A stretch of DNA of 64,000 nucleotides from Streptomyces capillispiralis (GCF_007829875.1 NZ_VIWV01000001.1:2108001-2172000), one strand, 5' to 3'. Counted from the stretch's first letter, positions 17,358 to 26,836 are shown. Notes: generated by a model from the letters alone, not told the origin. Made by a program: numbers and translations.

Positions 17358-17963
17358 TCACACCGTCCAGGCCTGCTCCATGTCCACGATGTCCCCCGCG
17401 AGGGCCGCGACGTCGGCCTCCGTCTGGGCCCTGAGGGCGAGGCGCTCCACCCGCTCGGTGCGGTACTTGCCGTGCTCGGCGGCCGACTGCCACATCGACA
17501 GCACCAGGTACTCGTGGCCCGGCGCCTCGCCGAACAGTCCCCGGACCATGCCGGGCGAGCCGGCCATCGCCGGGTTCCACACCTTCTCCTGCATCAGCAC
17601 GAAGTGCTCCGACCGCTCCTCGTGCACCCGGCACAGCGCCACCCTGAGCAGGTCGGCGTCCGTGAAGCGCGGTTCGAAGCCGGTCTTCACGTCGAAGCGG
17701 TGGTCGAAGAGTCTGACCTGGGCGTCCTTGAAGGTTCCCGACTGGGCCGAGGCGAGCCGGTCATGGGAGCGCGCCATGAAGGAGTCGTAGAAGGCACGGC
17801 TCTCCCAGAACGAGAAGATGTGGGCCACGTCCGAACGCCCCCGGCTCCAGCCTCCGCCCTGCCCGCGAAACCCCGGCTCCCCCAGAAGCCCCGCCCACTT
17901 CCGCTGCCCCCGCTCGAAACCACGGCGGTCCACCACGGTGCAGCGAATCCACTTGACCAGCAC
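17358..17963 (-). CDS. DUF4937/YdbC-family protein
   Basis: A 201-residue protein with two ferredoxin-like (dimeric alpha/beta barrel) halves, recognisable from WIRCTVVDRRGFERGQRKWAGL and the later EYLVLSMWQSAAEHGKYR segment, which resembles antibiotic-biosynthesis monooxygenase (ABM)-like folds. The GTG at 17963 is the natural start (VLVKWIRC); a nearby ATG is out of frame. No cofactor-binding residues obvious. Function unknown; it stands alone upstream of the phosphatase gene on the same strand. Confidence 0.75.
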   Translation of the reverse strand: MLVKWIRCTVVDRRGFERGQRKWAGLLGEPGFRGQGGGWSRGRSDVAHIFSFWESRAFYDSFMARSHDRLASAQSGTFKDAQVRLFDHRFDVKTGFEPRFTDADLLRVALCRVHEERSEHFVLMQEKVWNPAMAGSPGMVRGLFGEAPGHEYLVLSMWQSAAEHGKYRTERVERLALRAQTEADVAALAGDIVDMEQAWTV

Positions 17964-18120
17964 CGCGCCATCGTACGGCCAGGGAGCGTGGCGCCGGTCA
18001 CCCTCGGGTGGACTGGTTCCGGGCGCCCACCGCCGCGCGCGTGGCAGGATGGACAAACTGCCGGGACCGACCGGCAGTTGGGGTGAGCCGGCAGGACGGT
18101 CACGGGGAAGGGGAAGACTG

Positions 18121-18654
18121 GTGAACGGCCTCAACAAGGGCATCCGCAAGGTCGAGATCTCGCTGAGGTGGGACCCGAGTGCGTCGGGGCAGCCCTCCAC
18201 CGACCTGGATCTCGTCGCCGCCCCCTATCCGGCGGGCGACCCGCACGGCGATCCCGCCTACGTCGTGCACTTCGACAGTCGCTCCCCCGACGGCACGATC
18301 ACGCTGAACCGGGACAGCAAGGACGGCCAGGGCTTCGGTTACGACGAGGTCATGACGCTGGAGCTGGACCGGCTCGACCAGCGCTACGCGCGCGTCGTCG
18401 TCGGCGTCGTCATCCAGCAGCACCAGGCGCGACGGACGTTCTCCGGGGTGGGCAATCCCGGACTGCGCATCCGCGAGGGGTACACCGTCCTGGCCGAGGA
18501 CGACTTCGGCGGTGTCCTCGGGGCCACGGCGGCGACGGTCGCGGAGTTCGTCCGCGACGGTTCCGGGGCGTGGGAGTTCCGCCCGGGTGTCCTGGGTTTC
18601 GAGGGCGACCCGGCGTCCTTCACCCGCGCGATGGGGGCGGTACGCCGATCGTGA
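18121..18654 (+). CDS. TerD-family protein
   Basis: A 177-residue protein of the TerD/CABP family. It keeps the core pattern ISLRWDP...TDLDLVAA, ...VVHFDSRSPDGTITLNRD and DEVMTLELDRL, the acidic strand-loop elements that bind calcium in TerD. GTG start at 18121 after GGGGAAG. Streptomycetes carry many TerD paralogues linked to stress, tellurite and developmental signalling; no other ter genes are adjacent here, so this one appears solitary. It converges on nrdJ. Confidence 0.85.
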   Translation: MNGLNKGIRKVEISLRWDPSASGQPSTDLDLVAAPYPAGDPHGDPAYVVHFDSRSPDGTITLNRDSKDGQGFGYDEVMTLELDRLDQRYARVVVGVVIQQHQARRTFSGVGNPGLRIREGYTVLAEDDFGGVLGATAATVAEFVRDGSGAWEFRPGVLGFEGDPASFTRAMGAVRRS

Positions 18655-18722
18655 CGGGGCGGCCTCGGGCCGCCAGGACCGCCTGTCCGGGCGGGCCGCC
18701 GCCGTAGACGCGCACACGCCGT

Positions 18723-18757
18723 GGGGCGGGCAGACCTCGATGAGATCTGCCCGCCCC
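18723..18757. terminator. Bidirectional hairpin between terD-like gene and nrdJ
   Basis: GGGGCGGGCAGA (18723-18734) pairs perfectly with TCTGCCCGCCCC (18746-18757), a 12-base-pair stem with an 11-base loop, between two convergent genes. Confidence 0.8.
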
Positions 18758-18791
18758 TCGGCTCATTCGGTGGCCCGTGGGCCGCCCTGGA

Positions 18792-21689
18792 TCAGCTGCA
18801 GCCGCTCGTCGAGCCGCAGCCCTCGCAGATGTAGCAGGAGCCGGCGCGCTGCATCTTCGTGCCGCAGGAGAAGCACAGCGGGGCGTCCGCCTGGATGCCG
18901 AGCTGCATCTCGACCAGCTCGGCGCTGGTGTGCGCCTGCTTCGGGGCGGGCTTGGCCGCCTCCTCGGCCTCGGCCTTCGGCGCGGACACCGCCTTCAGCT
19001 CCTGGGCGCGCGGCGCCGACTGGGCCAGGCCCTCGACGTCGACCTCGTCGTCGGCCGGCTCGTACGAACCGGTCTCCAGGTGGCGCTGACGCTCCTCGGC
19101 GGAGTGGATGCCGAGCGCGGAGCGCGTCTCGAAGGGCAGGAAGTCCAGCGCCAGGCGGCGGAAGATGTAGTCGACGATCGACTGCGCCATCCGCACGTCC
19201 GGGTCGTCCGTCATGCCGGCCGGCTCGAAGCGCATGTTGGTGAACTTCGAGACGTACGTCTCCAGCGGCACGCCGTACTGCAGACCCACCGAGACGGCGA
19301 TGGAGAAGGCGTCCATCATGCCCGCGAGGGTCGAGCCCTGCTTCGACATCTTCAGGAAGACCTCGCCGAGACCGTCGTCCGGGTAGGAGTTGGCGGTCAT
19401 GTAGCCCTCGGCGCCGCCGACCGTGAAGGAGGTGGTGATGCCGGGACGACCCTTCGGGAGACGCTTGCGGACCGGGCGGTACTCGACCACCTTCTCGACC
19501 GCGGTACGGATCGTCTCCTCGGCCTTCTCGGTGATCTCGACCTTCTCCTTCTCCTTGGTCTTGGCGGAGAGGGGCTGGCCGACCTTGCAGTTGTCGCGGT
19601 AGATGGCGAGCGCCTTGACGCCCAGCTTCCATGCCTCGAAGTAGATCTCCTCGACCTCCTCGACGGTCGCCGTCTCCGGCATGTTGACCGTCTTGGAGAT
19701 GGCGCCGGAGATCCAGGGCTGGATCGCGGCCATCATGCGGACGTGGCCCATCGGGGAGATGGCGCGCTCGCCCATGGCGCAGTCGAAGACCTCGTAGTGC
19801 TCCTGCTTGAGACCGGGGGCGTCGATCACATTGCCGTTGTCGGCGATGTGGGCGACGATCGCCTCGATCTGCTCCTCCTGGTAGCCCAGGCGGCGCAGGG
19901 CCTGCGGGACGGTGCCGTTGACGATCTGCATCGAGCCGCCGCCGACGAGCTTCTTGAACTTCACCAGCGCCAGGTCGGGCTCGACACCGGTGGTGTCGCA
20001 GGACATCGCCAGACCGATGGTGCCGGTCGGGGCGAGCACGGACGCCTGGGAGTTGCGGAAGCCGTTCTTCTCGCCGAGGCGCAGCACGTCCTGCCAGGCC
20101 TCCGTGGCGGCGGCCCACACCGGGGTGTCCAGGTCGTCCATGCGCACGGCGGTGCCGTTGGCGTCGGCGTGCTGCTTCATGACGCGCTTGTGGGCGTCGG
20201 CGTTGCGCGCGTAGCCGTCGTAGGGGCCGACCACCGCGGCGAGTTCGGCGGAGCGCCGGTACGCCGTGCCCGTCATCAGGGAGGTGATCGCGCCGGCCAG
20301 GGCGCGGCCGCCGTCGGAGTCGTAGGCGTGGCCGGTCGCCATCAGCAGGGCGCCGAGGTTGGCGTAGCCGATGCCGAGCTGGCGGAACGCGCGGGTGTTC
20401 TCGCCGATCTTCTCGGTCGGGAAGTCGGCGAAGCAGATCGAGATGTCCATCGCGGTGATGACCAGCTCGACGACCTTCTGGAAGCGCTCGGCCTCGAAGG
20501 ACTGGTTGCCCTTGCTGTCGTCCTTGAGGAACTTCATCAGGTTCAGCGAGGCGAGGTTGCAGGACGTGTTGTCCAGGTGCATGTACTCGCTGCACGGGTT
20601 CGACGCGGTGATCCGGCCGGACTCGGGGCAGGTGTGCCAGTTGTTGATGACACCGTCGTACTGGATGCCCGGGTCGGCGCAGGCCCACGCGGCCTCGGCG
20701 ATCTTGCGGAAGAGCGCCTTGGCGTCGACCTCCTCGATGACCTCGCCGGTCATCCGGCCGCGCAGCCCGAACTTGCCGCCCTGCTCGACCGCCTGCATGA
20801 ACTCGTCGTTGACGCGGACCGAGTTGTTGGCGTTCTGGTACTGGACGGACGTGATGTCGTCGCCGCCCAGGTCCATGTCGAAGCCCGCGTCACGCAGGAC
20901 GCGGATCTTCTCCTCTTCCTTGACCTTGGTCTCGATGAAGTCCTCGATGTCCGGGTGGTCCACGTCGAGGACGACCATCTTGGCGGCGCGCCGGGTGGCA
21001 CCACCGGACTTGATCGTTCCGGCGGAGGCGTCGGCTCCGCGCATGAAGGAGACCGGGCCGGAGGCGTTGCCGCCGGAGGACAGCAGCTCCTTGGAGGAGC
21101 GGATGCGGGACAGGTTCAGGCCGGCGCCGGAACCGCCCTTGAAGATCATGCCCTCTTCCTTGTACCAGTCGAGGATCGACTCCATGGAGTCGTCGACGGA
21201 CAGGATGAAGCAGGCGGAGACCTGCTGGGGCTGGGGCGTGCCCACGTTGAACCACACGGGGCTGTTGAAGCTGAAGATCTGGTGCAGGAGGGCGTACGCC
21301 AGCTCGTGCTCGAAGATCTCGGCGTCGGCGGGCGAGGCGAAGTACTTGTGGTCCTCACCGGCCTTCCGGTACGTCTTCACGATGCGGTCGATCAGCTGCT
21401 TGAGGCCGGTCTCGCGCTGCGGGGTGCCCACGGCGCCCCGGAAGTACTTGCTGGTGACGATGTTGACCGCGTTCACCGACCAGAAGTCGGGGAACTCGAC
21501 GCCGCGCTGCTCGAAGTTGACCGAGCCGTCGCGCCAGTTGGTCATGACGACGTCACGGCGCGCCCAGGCCACCTCGTCGTACGGGTGGACTCCGGGAGTG
21601 GTGTGGATGCGCTCCACACGCAGTCCCTTGCCGGTCTTGTTGCTCTTGGCTCGGGGACTCCGTGCCGGACCGCTCGCCGTCTCTGTCAT
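18792..21689 (-). CDS. nrdJ: Class II (adenosylcobalamin-dependent) ribonucleotide reductase
   Basis: A 965-residue enzyme that converts ribonucleotides to deoxyribonucleotides independent of oxygen. Key parts: the substrate-site region with SACFILSVDDSM, the finger-loop region NPCSEYMHLDNTSCNLASLN with the radical-transfer Cys, the phosphate-binding LAPTGTIGLAMSCDTTGVEP segment, and a C-terminal CFSCGTKMQRAGSCYICEGCG zinc-like/redox tail (landmarks only). The ATG at 21689 follows AGGGAGG. It lies 162 bases downstream of nrdR and is probably co-transcribed and repressed by NrdR. No cobalamin riboswitch was recognised upstream. Confidence 0.96.
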   Translation of the reverse strand: MTETASGPARSPRAKSNKTGKGLRVERIHTTPGVHPYDEVAWARRDVVMTNWRDGSVNFEQRGVEFPDFWSVNAVNIVTSKYFRGAVGTPQRETGLKQLIDRIVKTYRKAGEDHKYFASPADAEIFEHELAYALLHQIFSFNSPVWFNVGTPQPQQVSACFILSVDDSMESILDWYKEEGMIFKGGSGAGLNLSRIRSSKELLSSGGNASGPVSFMRGADASAGTIKSGGATRRAAKMVVLDVDHPDIEDFIETKVKEEEKIRVLRDAGFDMDLGGDDITSVQYQNANNSVRVNDEFMQAVEQGGKFGLRGRMTGEVIEEVDAKALFRKIAEAAWACADPGIQYDGVINNWHTCPESGRITASNPCSEYMHLDNTSCNLASLNLMKFLKDDSKGNQSFEAERFQKVVELVITAMDISICFADFPTEKIGENTRAFRQLGIGYANLGALLMATGHAYDSDGGRALAGAITSLMTGTAYRRSAELAAVVGPYDGYARNADAHKRVMKQHADANGTAVRMDDLDTPVWAAATEAWQDVLRLGEKNGFRNSQASVLAPTGTIGLAMSCDTTGVEPDLALVKFKKLVGGGSMQIVNGTVPQALRRLGYQEEQIEAIVAHIADNGNVIDAPGLKQEHYEVFDCAMGERAISPMGHVRMMAAIQPWISGAISKTVNMPETATVEEVEEIYFEAWKLGVKALAIYRDNCKVGQPLSAKTKEKEKVEITEKAEETIRTAVEKVVEYRPVRKRLPKGRPGITTSFTVGGAEGYMTANSYPDDGLGEVFLKMSKQGSTLAGMMDAFSIAVSVGLQYGVPLETYVSKFTNMRFEPAGMTDDPDVRMAQSIVDYIFRRLALDFLPFETRSALGIHSAEERQRHLETGSYEPADDEVDVEGLAQSAPRAQELKAVSAPKAEAEEAAKPAPKQAHTSAELVEMQLGIQADAPLCFSCGTKMQRAGSCYICEGCGSTSGCS

Positions 21690-21851
21690 GCCGCCTCCCT
21701 CTACGGGCGAAAACGCCCTGAAGTGCCCCGATGTTCCCGGGACACGGTGTTCTGTCTGGTGCTGCGAGCGCACAGGCATCCGCCCGCAGCAGGTCTTCTC
21801 ATCGCCGCCGCCCGGCCGGTCCGCGCCTGCGCACGGGCCCGGCCCGCCGGG

Positions 21852-22409
21852 TCAGCCGGCGGCGGGAGCGGGGGCGGGGACCTGGGCAGTCCCCGCGGGC
21901 CCGCTGTCGTCTTCCTGGCTCCCCGGGACGGCTCCGTCGCCGTCCCCGTCGTCCGCGGCCGTCCGCTCCGCCCGGCGGAGTTCCGCGATCGCGGCCTCGA
22001 AGTCCTCGAGCGAGTCGAACGCCCGGTAGACGGACGCGAACCGCAGGTAGGCGACGAGGTCGAGCTCCTGCAACGGGCCGAGTATGGCCAGCCCCACGTC
22101 ATGGGTGGTCAGCTCGGCGCTTCCGGTGGCCCGCACCGCCTCCTCGACACGCTGGCCGAGCTGGGCGAGGGCGTCCTCGGTGACGGGCCGCCCCTGGCAC
22201 GCCTTGCGCACCCCGTTGATGACCTTGGTGCGGCTGAACGGCTCGGTGACCCCGGACCGCTTGACCACCATGAGCGAACACGTCTCCACGGTCGTGAAAC
22301 GACGGGAGCAGTCCGGACACTGGCGGCGCCTGCGGATCGACGTGCCGTCGTCGGTCGTACGGCTGTCGACGACGCGGCTGTCGGGGTGCCTGCAGAAGGG
22401 GCAGTGCAT
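21852..22409 (-). CDS. nrdR: Transcriptional repressor NrdR
   Basis: A 185-residue repressor of ribonucleotide reductase genes. Zinc ribbon Cys3, Cys6, Cys31 and Cys34 with the Arg-rich loop [15 protein letters not shown], followed by the ATP-cone domain (VVKRSG, about residues 49-139) that senses ATP/dATP. The C-terminal 45 residues are an acidic, Pro/Ala-rich extension typical of streptomycete NrdR. A candidate NrdR box lies about 140 bases upstream, fitting autorepression of nrdRJ. Divergent from lexA. Confidence 0.96.
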   Translation of the reverse strand: MHCPFCRHPDSRVVDSRTTDDGTSIRRRRQCPDCSRRFTTVETCSLMVVKRSGVTEPFSRTKVINGVRKACQGRPVTEDALAQLGQRVEEAVRATGSAELTTHDVGLAILGPLQELDLVAYLRFASVYRAFDSLEDFEAAIAELRRAERTAADDGDGDGAVPGSQEDDSGPAGTAQVPAPAPAAG

Positions 22410-22548
22410 GAACTCCCAACCCTCCTCACAGCAGACTCAATGGCCTCGCCAGGCCTCTTGGGCCTCACGAAGCAGCACCAGCATAGGCGATCTCGGAGGG
22501 CGCTGAGACCCGGGGGACCACAACTTCTGGGCTGCCGCCGCAATCCAA

Positions 22549-22561
22549 CCACTAGATGTGG
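22549..22561. promoter_or_regulatory. Candidate NrdR box
   Basis: CCACTAGATGTGG, an imperfect inverted repeat resembling the CACWATATWGTG-type NrdR consensus. A weaker match lies at about 22571-22584 (GTGGATGTATGAGC read leftward), so there may be a pair. Confidence 0.5.
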
Positions 22562-22919
22562 GGATTGGCTCATACATCCACGCCGGGCACGCGTGTCGCG
22601 CCCTCGGGGCCGGCCACGGCGCCGCGGCCCGCCCCCGCAGTACCCCCGCACGGCCGACGCACTCCCGCGAGAACTCCGTGAGGACTCCGCGCAGACGGTG
22701 GAGAAGCGGTGCACGGGACGAGGAGGCGGGGTGCGACTCCCGAAGAGAGCGGGCCCCCCTCCCCGCACCACGGAGTGTCCGATGGCAGACTGGGGCCGGC
22801 CGGGGAGGTCATCACCCCGGCGGTGAAGAGTACAACAATCAGCCCGTTTGCCCGGCGGGAAGCGTGGCGGTCAATACACCTCGACAAGAGATCGCGGAAG
22901 GCAATTCGCGATTTTTCAC

Positions 22920-22961
22920 TCGAACGTGTGTTTGGCGCAACCTTTCGAAAGCAACTACCGT
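22920..22961 (+). promoter_or_regulatory. lexA promoter with SOS box
   Basis: TCGAACGTGTGTTTGG (22920-22935) matches the actinobacterial SOS box TCGAACNNNNGTTCGA with two or three mismatches in the right arm. It overlaps a -35 TTGGCG (22932-22937) followed after 18 bases by TACCGT (22956-22961). This fits LexA autorepression. Confidence 0.75.
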
Positions 22962-22994
22962 TGTGCTGCAGGGAGACCATCGAGAGGGGCCGAC

Positions 22995-23774
22995 GTGACC
23001 ACCACCGCAGACAGTGCCGCCATCACTGCCCAGGACCGCTCCCAGGGCCGACTCGAGCCGGTGCATGCGATGAACGAAGCCACGAATCCCGAGGCGCACA
23101 AGCGCTCCCTGCCGGGGCGACCTCCCGGCATCCGGGCGGACAGTTCCGGACTCACCGACCGGCAGCGCCGGGTGATCGAGGTCATCCGGGACTCGGTGCA
23201 GCGGCGCGGCTACCCGCCGTCGATGCGTGAGATCGGCCAGGCGGTCGGGCTCTCCAGCACCTCCTCCGTGGCACACCAGCTCATGGCACTGGAGCGCAAG
23301 GGCTTCCTGCGCCGCGACCCCCACCGCCCGCGGGCGTACGAGGTGCGCGGCTCCGACCAGGCTGCCTCCGTCCAGCCGACGGACACCGCGGGCAAGCCCG
23401 CCGCGTCGTACGTGCCGCTGGTCGGCCGTATCGCCGCCGGTGGCCCGATCCTCGCCGAGGAGTCCGTTGAGGACGTCTTCCCCCTGCCCCGGCAGCTCGT
23501 CGGCGACGGCGAGCTGTTCGTGCTGAAGGTCGTGGGCGACTCCATGATCGAGGCCGCGATCTGTGACGGCGACTGGGTCACGGTCCGCCGCCAGCCGGTC
23601 GCCGAGAACGGTGACATCGTGGCGGCGATGCTCGACGGCGAAGCGACCGTCAAGCGCTTCAAGCGCGAGGACGGCCACGTCTGGCTGCTCCCGCACAACG
23701 CGGCCTACGAGCCGATCCCCGGCGACGACGCGACCATCCTGGGCAAGGTGGTGGCCGTTCTGCGCCGCGTCTGA
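22995..23774 (+). CDS. lexA: SOS-response repressor LexA
   Basis: A 259-residue LexA, with the longer N-terminal tail typical of streptomycetes (about 45 residues before the winged helix). DNA-binding domain residues 52-115 with [20 protein letters not shown]. Self-cleavage site Ala148-Gly149 in GRIAAGGPI. Serine of the dyad is Ser183 in GDSMIEAAI and the lysine is Lys220 in GEATVKRFK. The GTG at 22995 is chosen since it follows GAGAGGGGC and starts after the promoter; an upstream in-frame ATG lies upstream of the SOS box. RecA, encoded near the right end of this window, triggers its cleavage. Confidence 0.97.
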   Translation: MTTTADSAAITAQDRSQGRLEPVHAMNEATNPEAHKRSLPGRPPGIRADSSGLTDRQRRVIEVIRDSVQRRGYPPSMREIGQAVGLSSTSSVAHQLMALERKGFLRRDPHRPRAYEVRGSDQAASVQPTDTAGKPAASYVPLVGRIAAGGPILAEESVEDVFPLPRQLVGDGELFVLKVVGDSMIEAAICDGDWVTVRRQPVAENGDIVAAMLDGEATVKRFKREDGHVWLLPHNAAYEPIPGDDATILGKVVAVLRRV

Positions 23775-23818
23775 GTTCGGCGCGGGGCCGGCCTCGACCG
23801 CCGCCCCGCCCCTGGACC

Positions 23819-23852
23819 GGACCCCGGGACCCCTGCGCCGGTTCCGGGGTCC
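23819..23852 (+). terminator. Hairpin downstream of lexA
   Basis: GGACCCCGG (23819-23827) pairs with CCGGGGTCC (23844-23852), a 9-base-pair stem 45 bases past the lexA stop. Confidence 0.6.
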
Positions 23853-23870
23853 TGTGCTGCCCGGACCCCG

Positions 23871-23952
23871 GGTCACGTACTCCTGGTTACGTCCTCCGCG
23901 GTCACGTGCTCCGGGGTCACGTACTCCCTGGTTACGTCCTCCGCGGTCACGT
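23871..23952. repeat. Imperfect 37/38-base direct repeat downstream of lexA
   Basis: Two copies, 23871-23907 and 23915-23952, identical apart from one inserted C, each starting GGTCACGTACTCC and ending GCGGTCACGT. Each copy itself contains GTCACGT twice. Confidence 0.7.
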
Positions 23953-23986
23953 CCTGCGTCGCGTGACGGCAACCGTTGTCGCGGGA

Positions 23987-24010
23987 GCGTGTCGTGCCGG
24001 CACGACACGC
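23987..24010. terminator. Perfect 24-base palindrome between lexA and helicase gene
   Basis: GCGTGTCGTGCC (23987-23998) followed directly by its exact reverse complement (23999-24010), placed between convergent genes. Probably a bidirectional terminator hairpin; a protein-binding palindrome is possible. Confidence 0.6.
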
Positions 24011-24056
24011 CCTCCCGCCCCGCCGCGCCGCCGCCCTGGACACCCCGGGGCAGGAC

Positions 24057-26042
24057 CTAGGCCTGCGCCTCCGCCTCCGTGCGTTTCGCCGCCGCGTCGA
24101 TCGCGGCCAGTGACTTCCTGACCTGGTTGGGGTCCGTGGTGTACCAGAAGTCGGGCAGCGAGGCCTTCAGATAGCTCCCGTAGCGAGCGGTCGCCAGCCG
24201 CTGGTCCAGGACGGCCACCACACCCCGGTCACCCGACGCGCGTACGAGACGTCCGGCGCCCTGCGCCATGAGCAGCGCCGCGTGGGTCGCCGCGACCGCC
24301 ATGAAGCCGTTGCCGCCCGCTTCCTCCACCGCCTTCTGGCGGGCGCTCATCAGGGGGTCGTCCGGACGCGGGAAGGGGATCTTGTCCATGACCACCAGCT
24401 GACAGCTCGGGCCCGGGACGTCGACGCCCTGCCAGAGCGACAGCGTGCCGAAGAGGCAGGTCTCCGGGTCGGCCGCGAAGTTCTTGATCAGCTCGCCAAG
24501 GGTCTCCTCGCCCTGGAGGAGGATCGGGAACTCCGGGATCCGGGAGCGCAGCTCCTCGGCGGCGAGCTGCGCGGCCCGCATCGACGAGAACAGCCCCAGG
24601 GTGCGACCGCCCGCCGCTTGGATCAGCTCGGTCAGCTCGTCCAGCATGTCCGCGCGATCACCGTCACGGGCCGGCCGCGCCAGGTGCTTCGCGACGTACA
24701 GGATGCCCTGCCTGGGGTAGTCGAACGGCGAGCCGACGTCCACGCCCTTCCACTCCGGGAGATCGTCGCCCTTCACGCCCTCGGCGCCGAGGCCCAGCGA
24801 CGCCCCCACACCGTTGAAGTCGCCGCCCAGCTTCAGCGTCGCGGACGTCAGGACGACGGAACGGTCGGTGAAGAGCTTCTCCCGCAGCAGACCGGAGACG
24901 GACATGGGGGCGACCCGCACGGACGCGCCGAAACGGTCGTGCCGCTCGTACCAGACCACGTCCCATTCGGAACCGTTCGTGATCCGCTCCGCCACGTCGT
25001 GCACGCTCTCCACGGAGGCCAGCGCCTGTTTGCGGACCGCGTCCTCGTCCTGGACGGACTTGTCCCGCGTGTTCCCGAGCGCGGAGATGACGGTCCGGCA
25101 GGCGTCGCGCAGGGCCATGAGCGCGTAGCCGAGGTCCTCCGGGATCTCCTCCAGCCGGCCGGGCAGTGCCAGCTCCATGAGCCGCTCGAACCCCTCCGCG
25201 GCGGTTTGGAGCTGGTCGGCGGCCTTCTCGTTGACCAGCTTCGCGGCGCGCCGCACCGCGCGGTTGACCTGGCCGGGGGTGAGTTCCCCGGTGGCGACTC
25301 CGGTGACCCGGGAGACCAGTTCGTGGGCCTCGTCGACGATCAGCACCTCGTGCTGCGGGAGCACCGGCGCGCCCTCGATGGCGTCGATGGCCAGCAGCGC
25401 GTGGTTGGTGACGACCACCTCGGCCAGCTTGGCGCGCTCGCGGGCCATCTCGGCGAAGCACTCGGCGCCGTAGGCACACTTCGTGGCGCCCAGACACTCG
25501 CGTGAGGACACCGACACCTGGGACCAGGCCCGGTCGGACACGCCCGGTGTGAGGTCGTCCCGGTCGCCGCTCTCCGTCTCGTCGGACCAGTCGCGCAGGC
25601 GCAGCAGGTCCTGGCCCAGCTTGCTGGTGGGGGCGGCCGCCTCGAACTGGTCGAAGAGCCCCTCCTCCTCGTCCTGCGGCACTCCCTCGTGCAGACGGTG
25701 CAGGCACAGGTAGTTGGACCGGCCCTTGAGCATCGCGAACTCCGGCCGGCGGCGCAGCAGCGGATGCAGCGCCTCCACCGTGCGCGGGAGGTCGCGTTCC
25801 ACCAGCTGGCGTTGCAGGGCCAGGGTGGCTGTGGCCACGACGACCCGCTCCCCGTGCGCCAGGGCGGGCACCAGATAGCCGAGCGACTTTCCGGTGCCGG
25901 TGCCGGCCTGGACGAGCAGATGGGCGCCGCCGTTGATCGCCTCGGCGACGGCTTCGGCCATGGTGACCTGGCCGGGACGCTCCGTGCCGCCGACGGCGGT
26001 GACGGCGGCGTGCAGGAGTTCGGGGAGTGAGGGCTTCGTCAT
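24057..26042 (-). CDS. DinG/XPD-type ATP-dependent DNA helicase
   Basis: A 661-residue superfamily 2 helicase, probably 5'-3' polarity. Walker A VQAGTGTGKSLGYL at about residues 41-54, DEAH box IVDEAHEL near residue 240, and motif VI region MAQGAGRLVRASGDRG near the C terminus. Four cysteines between the two ATPase halves (one in SNYLCLHR and three in ECLGATKCAYGAECF) fit the iron-sulfur cluster of XPD/DinG enzymes. Start ATG at 26042. No SOS box was seen in front. It converges on lexA. Likely unwinds R-loops or damaged forks. Confidence 0.93.
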   Translation of the reverse strand: MTKPSLPELLHAAVTAVGGTERPGQVTMAEAVAEAINGGAHLLVQAGTGTGKSLGYLVPALAHGERVVVATATLALQRQLVERDLPRTVEALHPLLRRRPEFAMLKGRSNYLCLHRLHEGVPQDEEEGLFDQFEAAAPTSKLGQDLLRLRDWSDETESGDRDDLTPGVSDRAWSQVSVSSRECLGATKCAYGAECFAEMARERAKLAEVVVTNHALLAIDAIEGAPVLPQHEVLIVDEAHELVSRVTGVATGELTPGQVNRAVRRAAKLVNEKAADQLQTAAEGFERLMELALPGRLEEIPEDLGYALMALRDACRTVISALGNTRDKSVQDEDAVRKQALASVESVHDVAERITNGSEWDVVWYERHDRFGASVRVAPMSVSGLLREKLFTDRSVVLTSATLKLGGDFNGVGASLGLGAEGVKGDDLPEWKGVDVGSPFDYPRQGILYVAKHLARPARDGDRADMLDELTELIQAAGGRTLGLFSSMRAAQLAAEELRSRIPEFPILLQGEETLGELIKNFAADPETCLFGTLSLWQGVDVPGPSCQLVVMDKIPFPRPDDPLMSARQKAVEEAGGNGFMAVAATHAALLMAQGAGRLVRASGDRGVVAVLDQRLATARYGSYLKASLPDFWYTTDPNQVRKSLAAIDAAAKRTEAEAQA

Positions 26043-26197
26043 AGCGCGACCACCCTACGACCCGGCACTGACATTCGTGCGCTCACGGCGGACGCGGGGG
26101 GTGCGATCAAGACGGGGCTCCAGTATCGGGACGGGGCGGGGGCGGGGGCGGGGAAGGTGCCGCTGTGCGCCAGGGGTGGGGTGACGGCGACGCAGCG

Positions 26198-26836
26198 CTA
26201 CATCAGATGGCGCAGGGAGCGGTCCCGGATCACGAGGGCCGCCCGCTTGGCGGGCAGGTCGACCTCGGCCGAGAAGCGGAACCCTGCGCTCAGGAAGGCG
26301 GCGACGGAGGGCACGTTGCGCAGATCGGGTTCCGCGAGGACGCGTGCCGAGGCCGGCCTCCGGTCGAGGACCAGGTCGGCGACGGCCCTGAGCAGGATGC
26401 TGCCCAGTCCCCGTCCCCGGGCGCCGGCGGTACCGAGGAGGAGGTGGACTCCCGAGTCGTGGGGCCGGGCCGGGTAGTGGTGTGCCAGCGGGTCGAGGTC
26501 CGCGCGGTAGATCTCCCAGTAGCTCATCGGCGTACCGTCCAGCACGCCCATGCAGGGAACGCTGTGTCCCTCGCCGTCCAGCTGGGCCCGCAGGTGCTCC
26601 GCCGTCACGGCCGGCGGTCCGGACAGGTCCCAGTAGGCGGCGACGGCGGGGTCGTTCATCCACGTCGTCAGGAGCGGCAGGTCACGCTCGATCGTGACGG
26701 GGACCAGTCGGAACAGGCCCGCGGGGGTGGGCGTCGGACCCCAGTCGTCGATGGCGTCGAAGATTTCACCGCCGGCCTCGCCGCAGGTGCCCCCGGGGCC
26801 CGTGGCGGTCCCGCCCGGGGAGTCGTCGCATGTCAT
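26198..26836 (-). CDS. GNAT acetyltransferase of siderophore type (RhbD/IucB-like)
   Basis: A 212-residue protein whose C-terminal 170 residues match the acyltransferase domain used in NIS siderophore pathways: PAVAAYWDL, then SYWEIYRADLDP, GVHLLLGTAGARGRGLGS (acetyl-CoA pyrophosphate loop region) and RVLAEPDLRN. The ATG at 26836 overlaps the stop of the synthetase gene as ATGA, so translation is coupled. Likely acetylates or succinylates an N-hydroxylated or free diamine before condensation. The N-terminal 30 residues are Gly/Thr-rich and probably disordered. Confidence 0.85.
   Translation of the reverse strand: MTCDDSPGGTATGPGGTCGEAGGEIFDAIDDWGPTPTPAGLFRLVPVTIERDLPLLTTWMNDPAVAAYWDLSGPPAVTAEHLRAQLDGEGHSVPCMGVLDGTPMSYWEIYRADLDPLAHHYPARPHDSGVHLLLGTAGARGRGLGSILLRAVADLVLDRRPASARVLAEPDLRNVPSVAAFLSAGFRFSAEVDLPAKRAALVIRDRSLRHLM

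Larger units (their letters stand above)
22410..22994. other. nrdR/lexA divergent regulatory region
   Basis: A 585-base gap without a gene. It holds the candidate NrdR box near its left end and the lexA promoter with SOS box near its right end; the roughly 300 bases between (22600-22900) show no recognised element apart from local A/T enrichment from about 22830 rightward. Confidence 0.6.

Noticed and set aside
21690..22600. Cobalamin riboswitch upstream of nrdR/nrdJ
   Set aside because: I looked because the reductase uses adenosylcobalamin, but saw no B12-box-like GCCACTG element or matching stem in the nrdR leader or in the nrdR-nrdJ gap.
18777..22826. A very long open frame on the plus strand (over 1300 codons) antisense to nrdJ and nrdR
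   Set aside because: Its translation is low-complexity (Val/Gly/Asp/His-rich) with no recognised motif; it mirrors the high-G+C codon usage of the real genes on the other strand.
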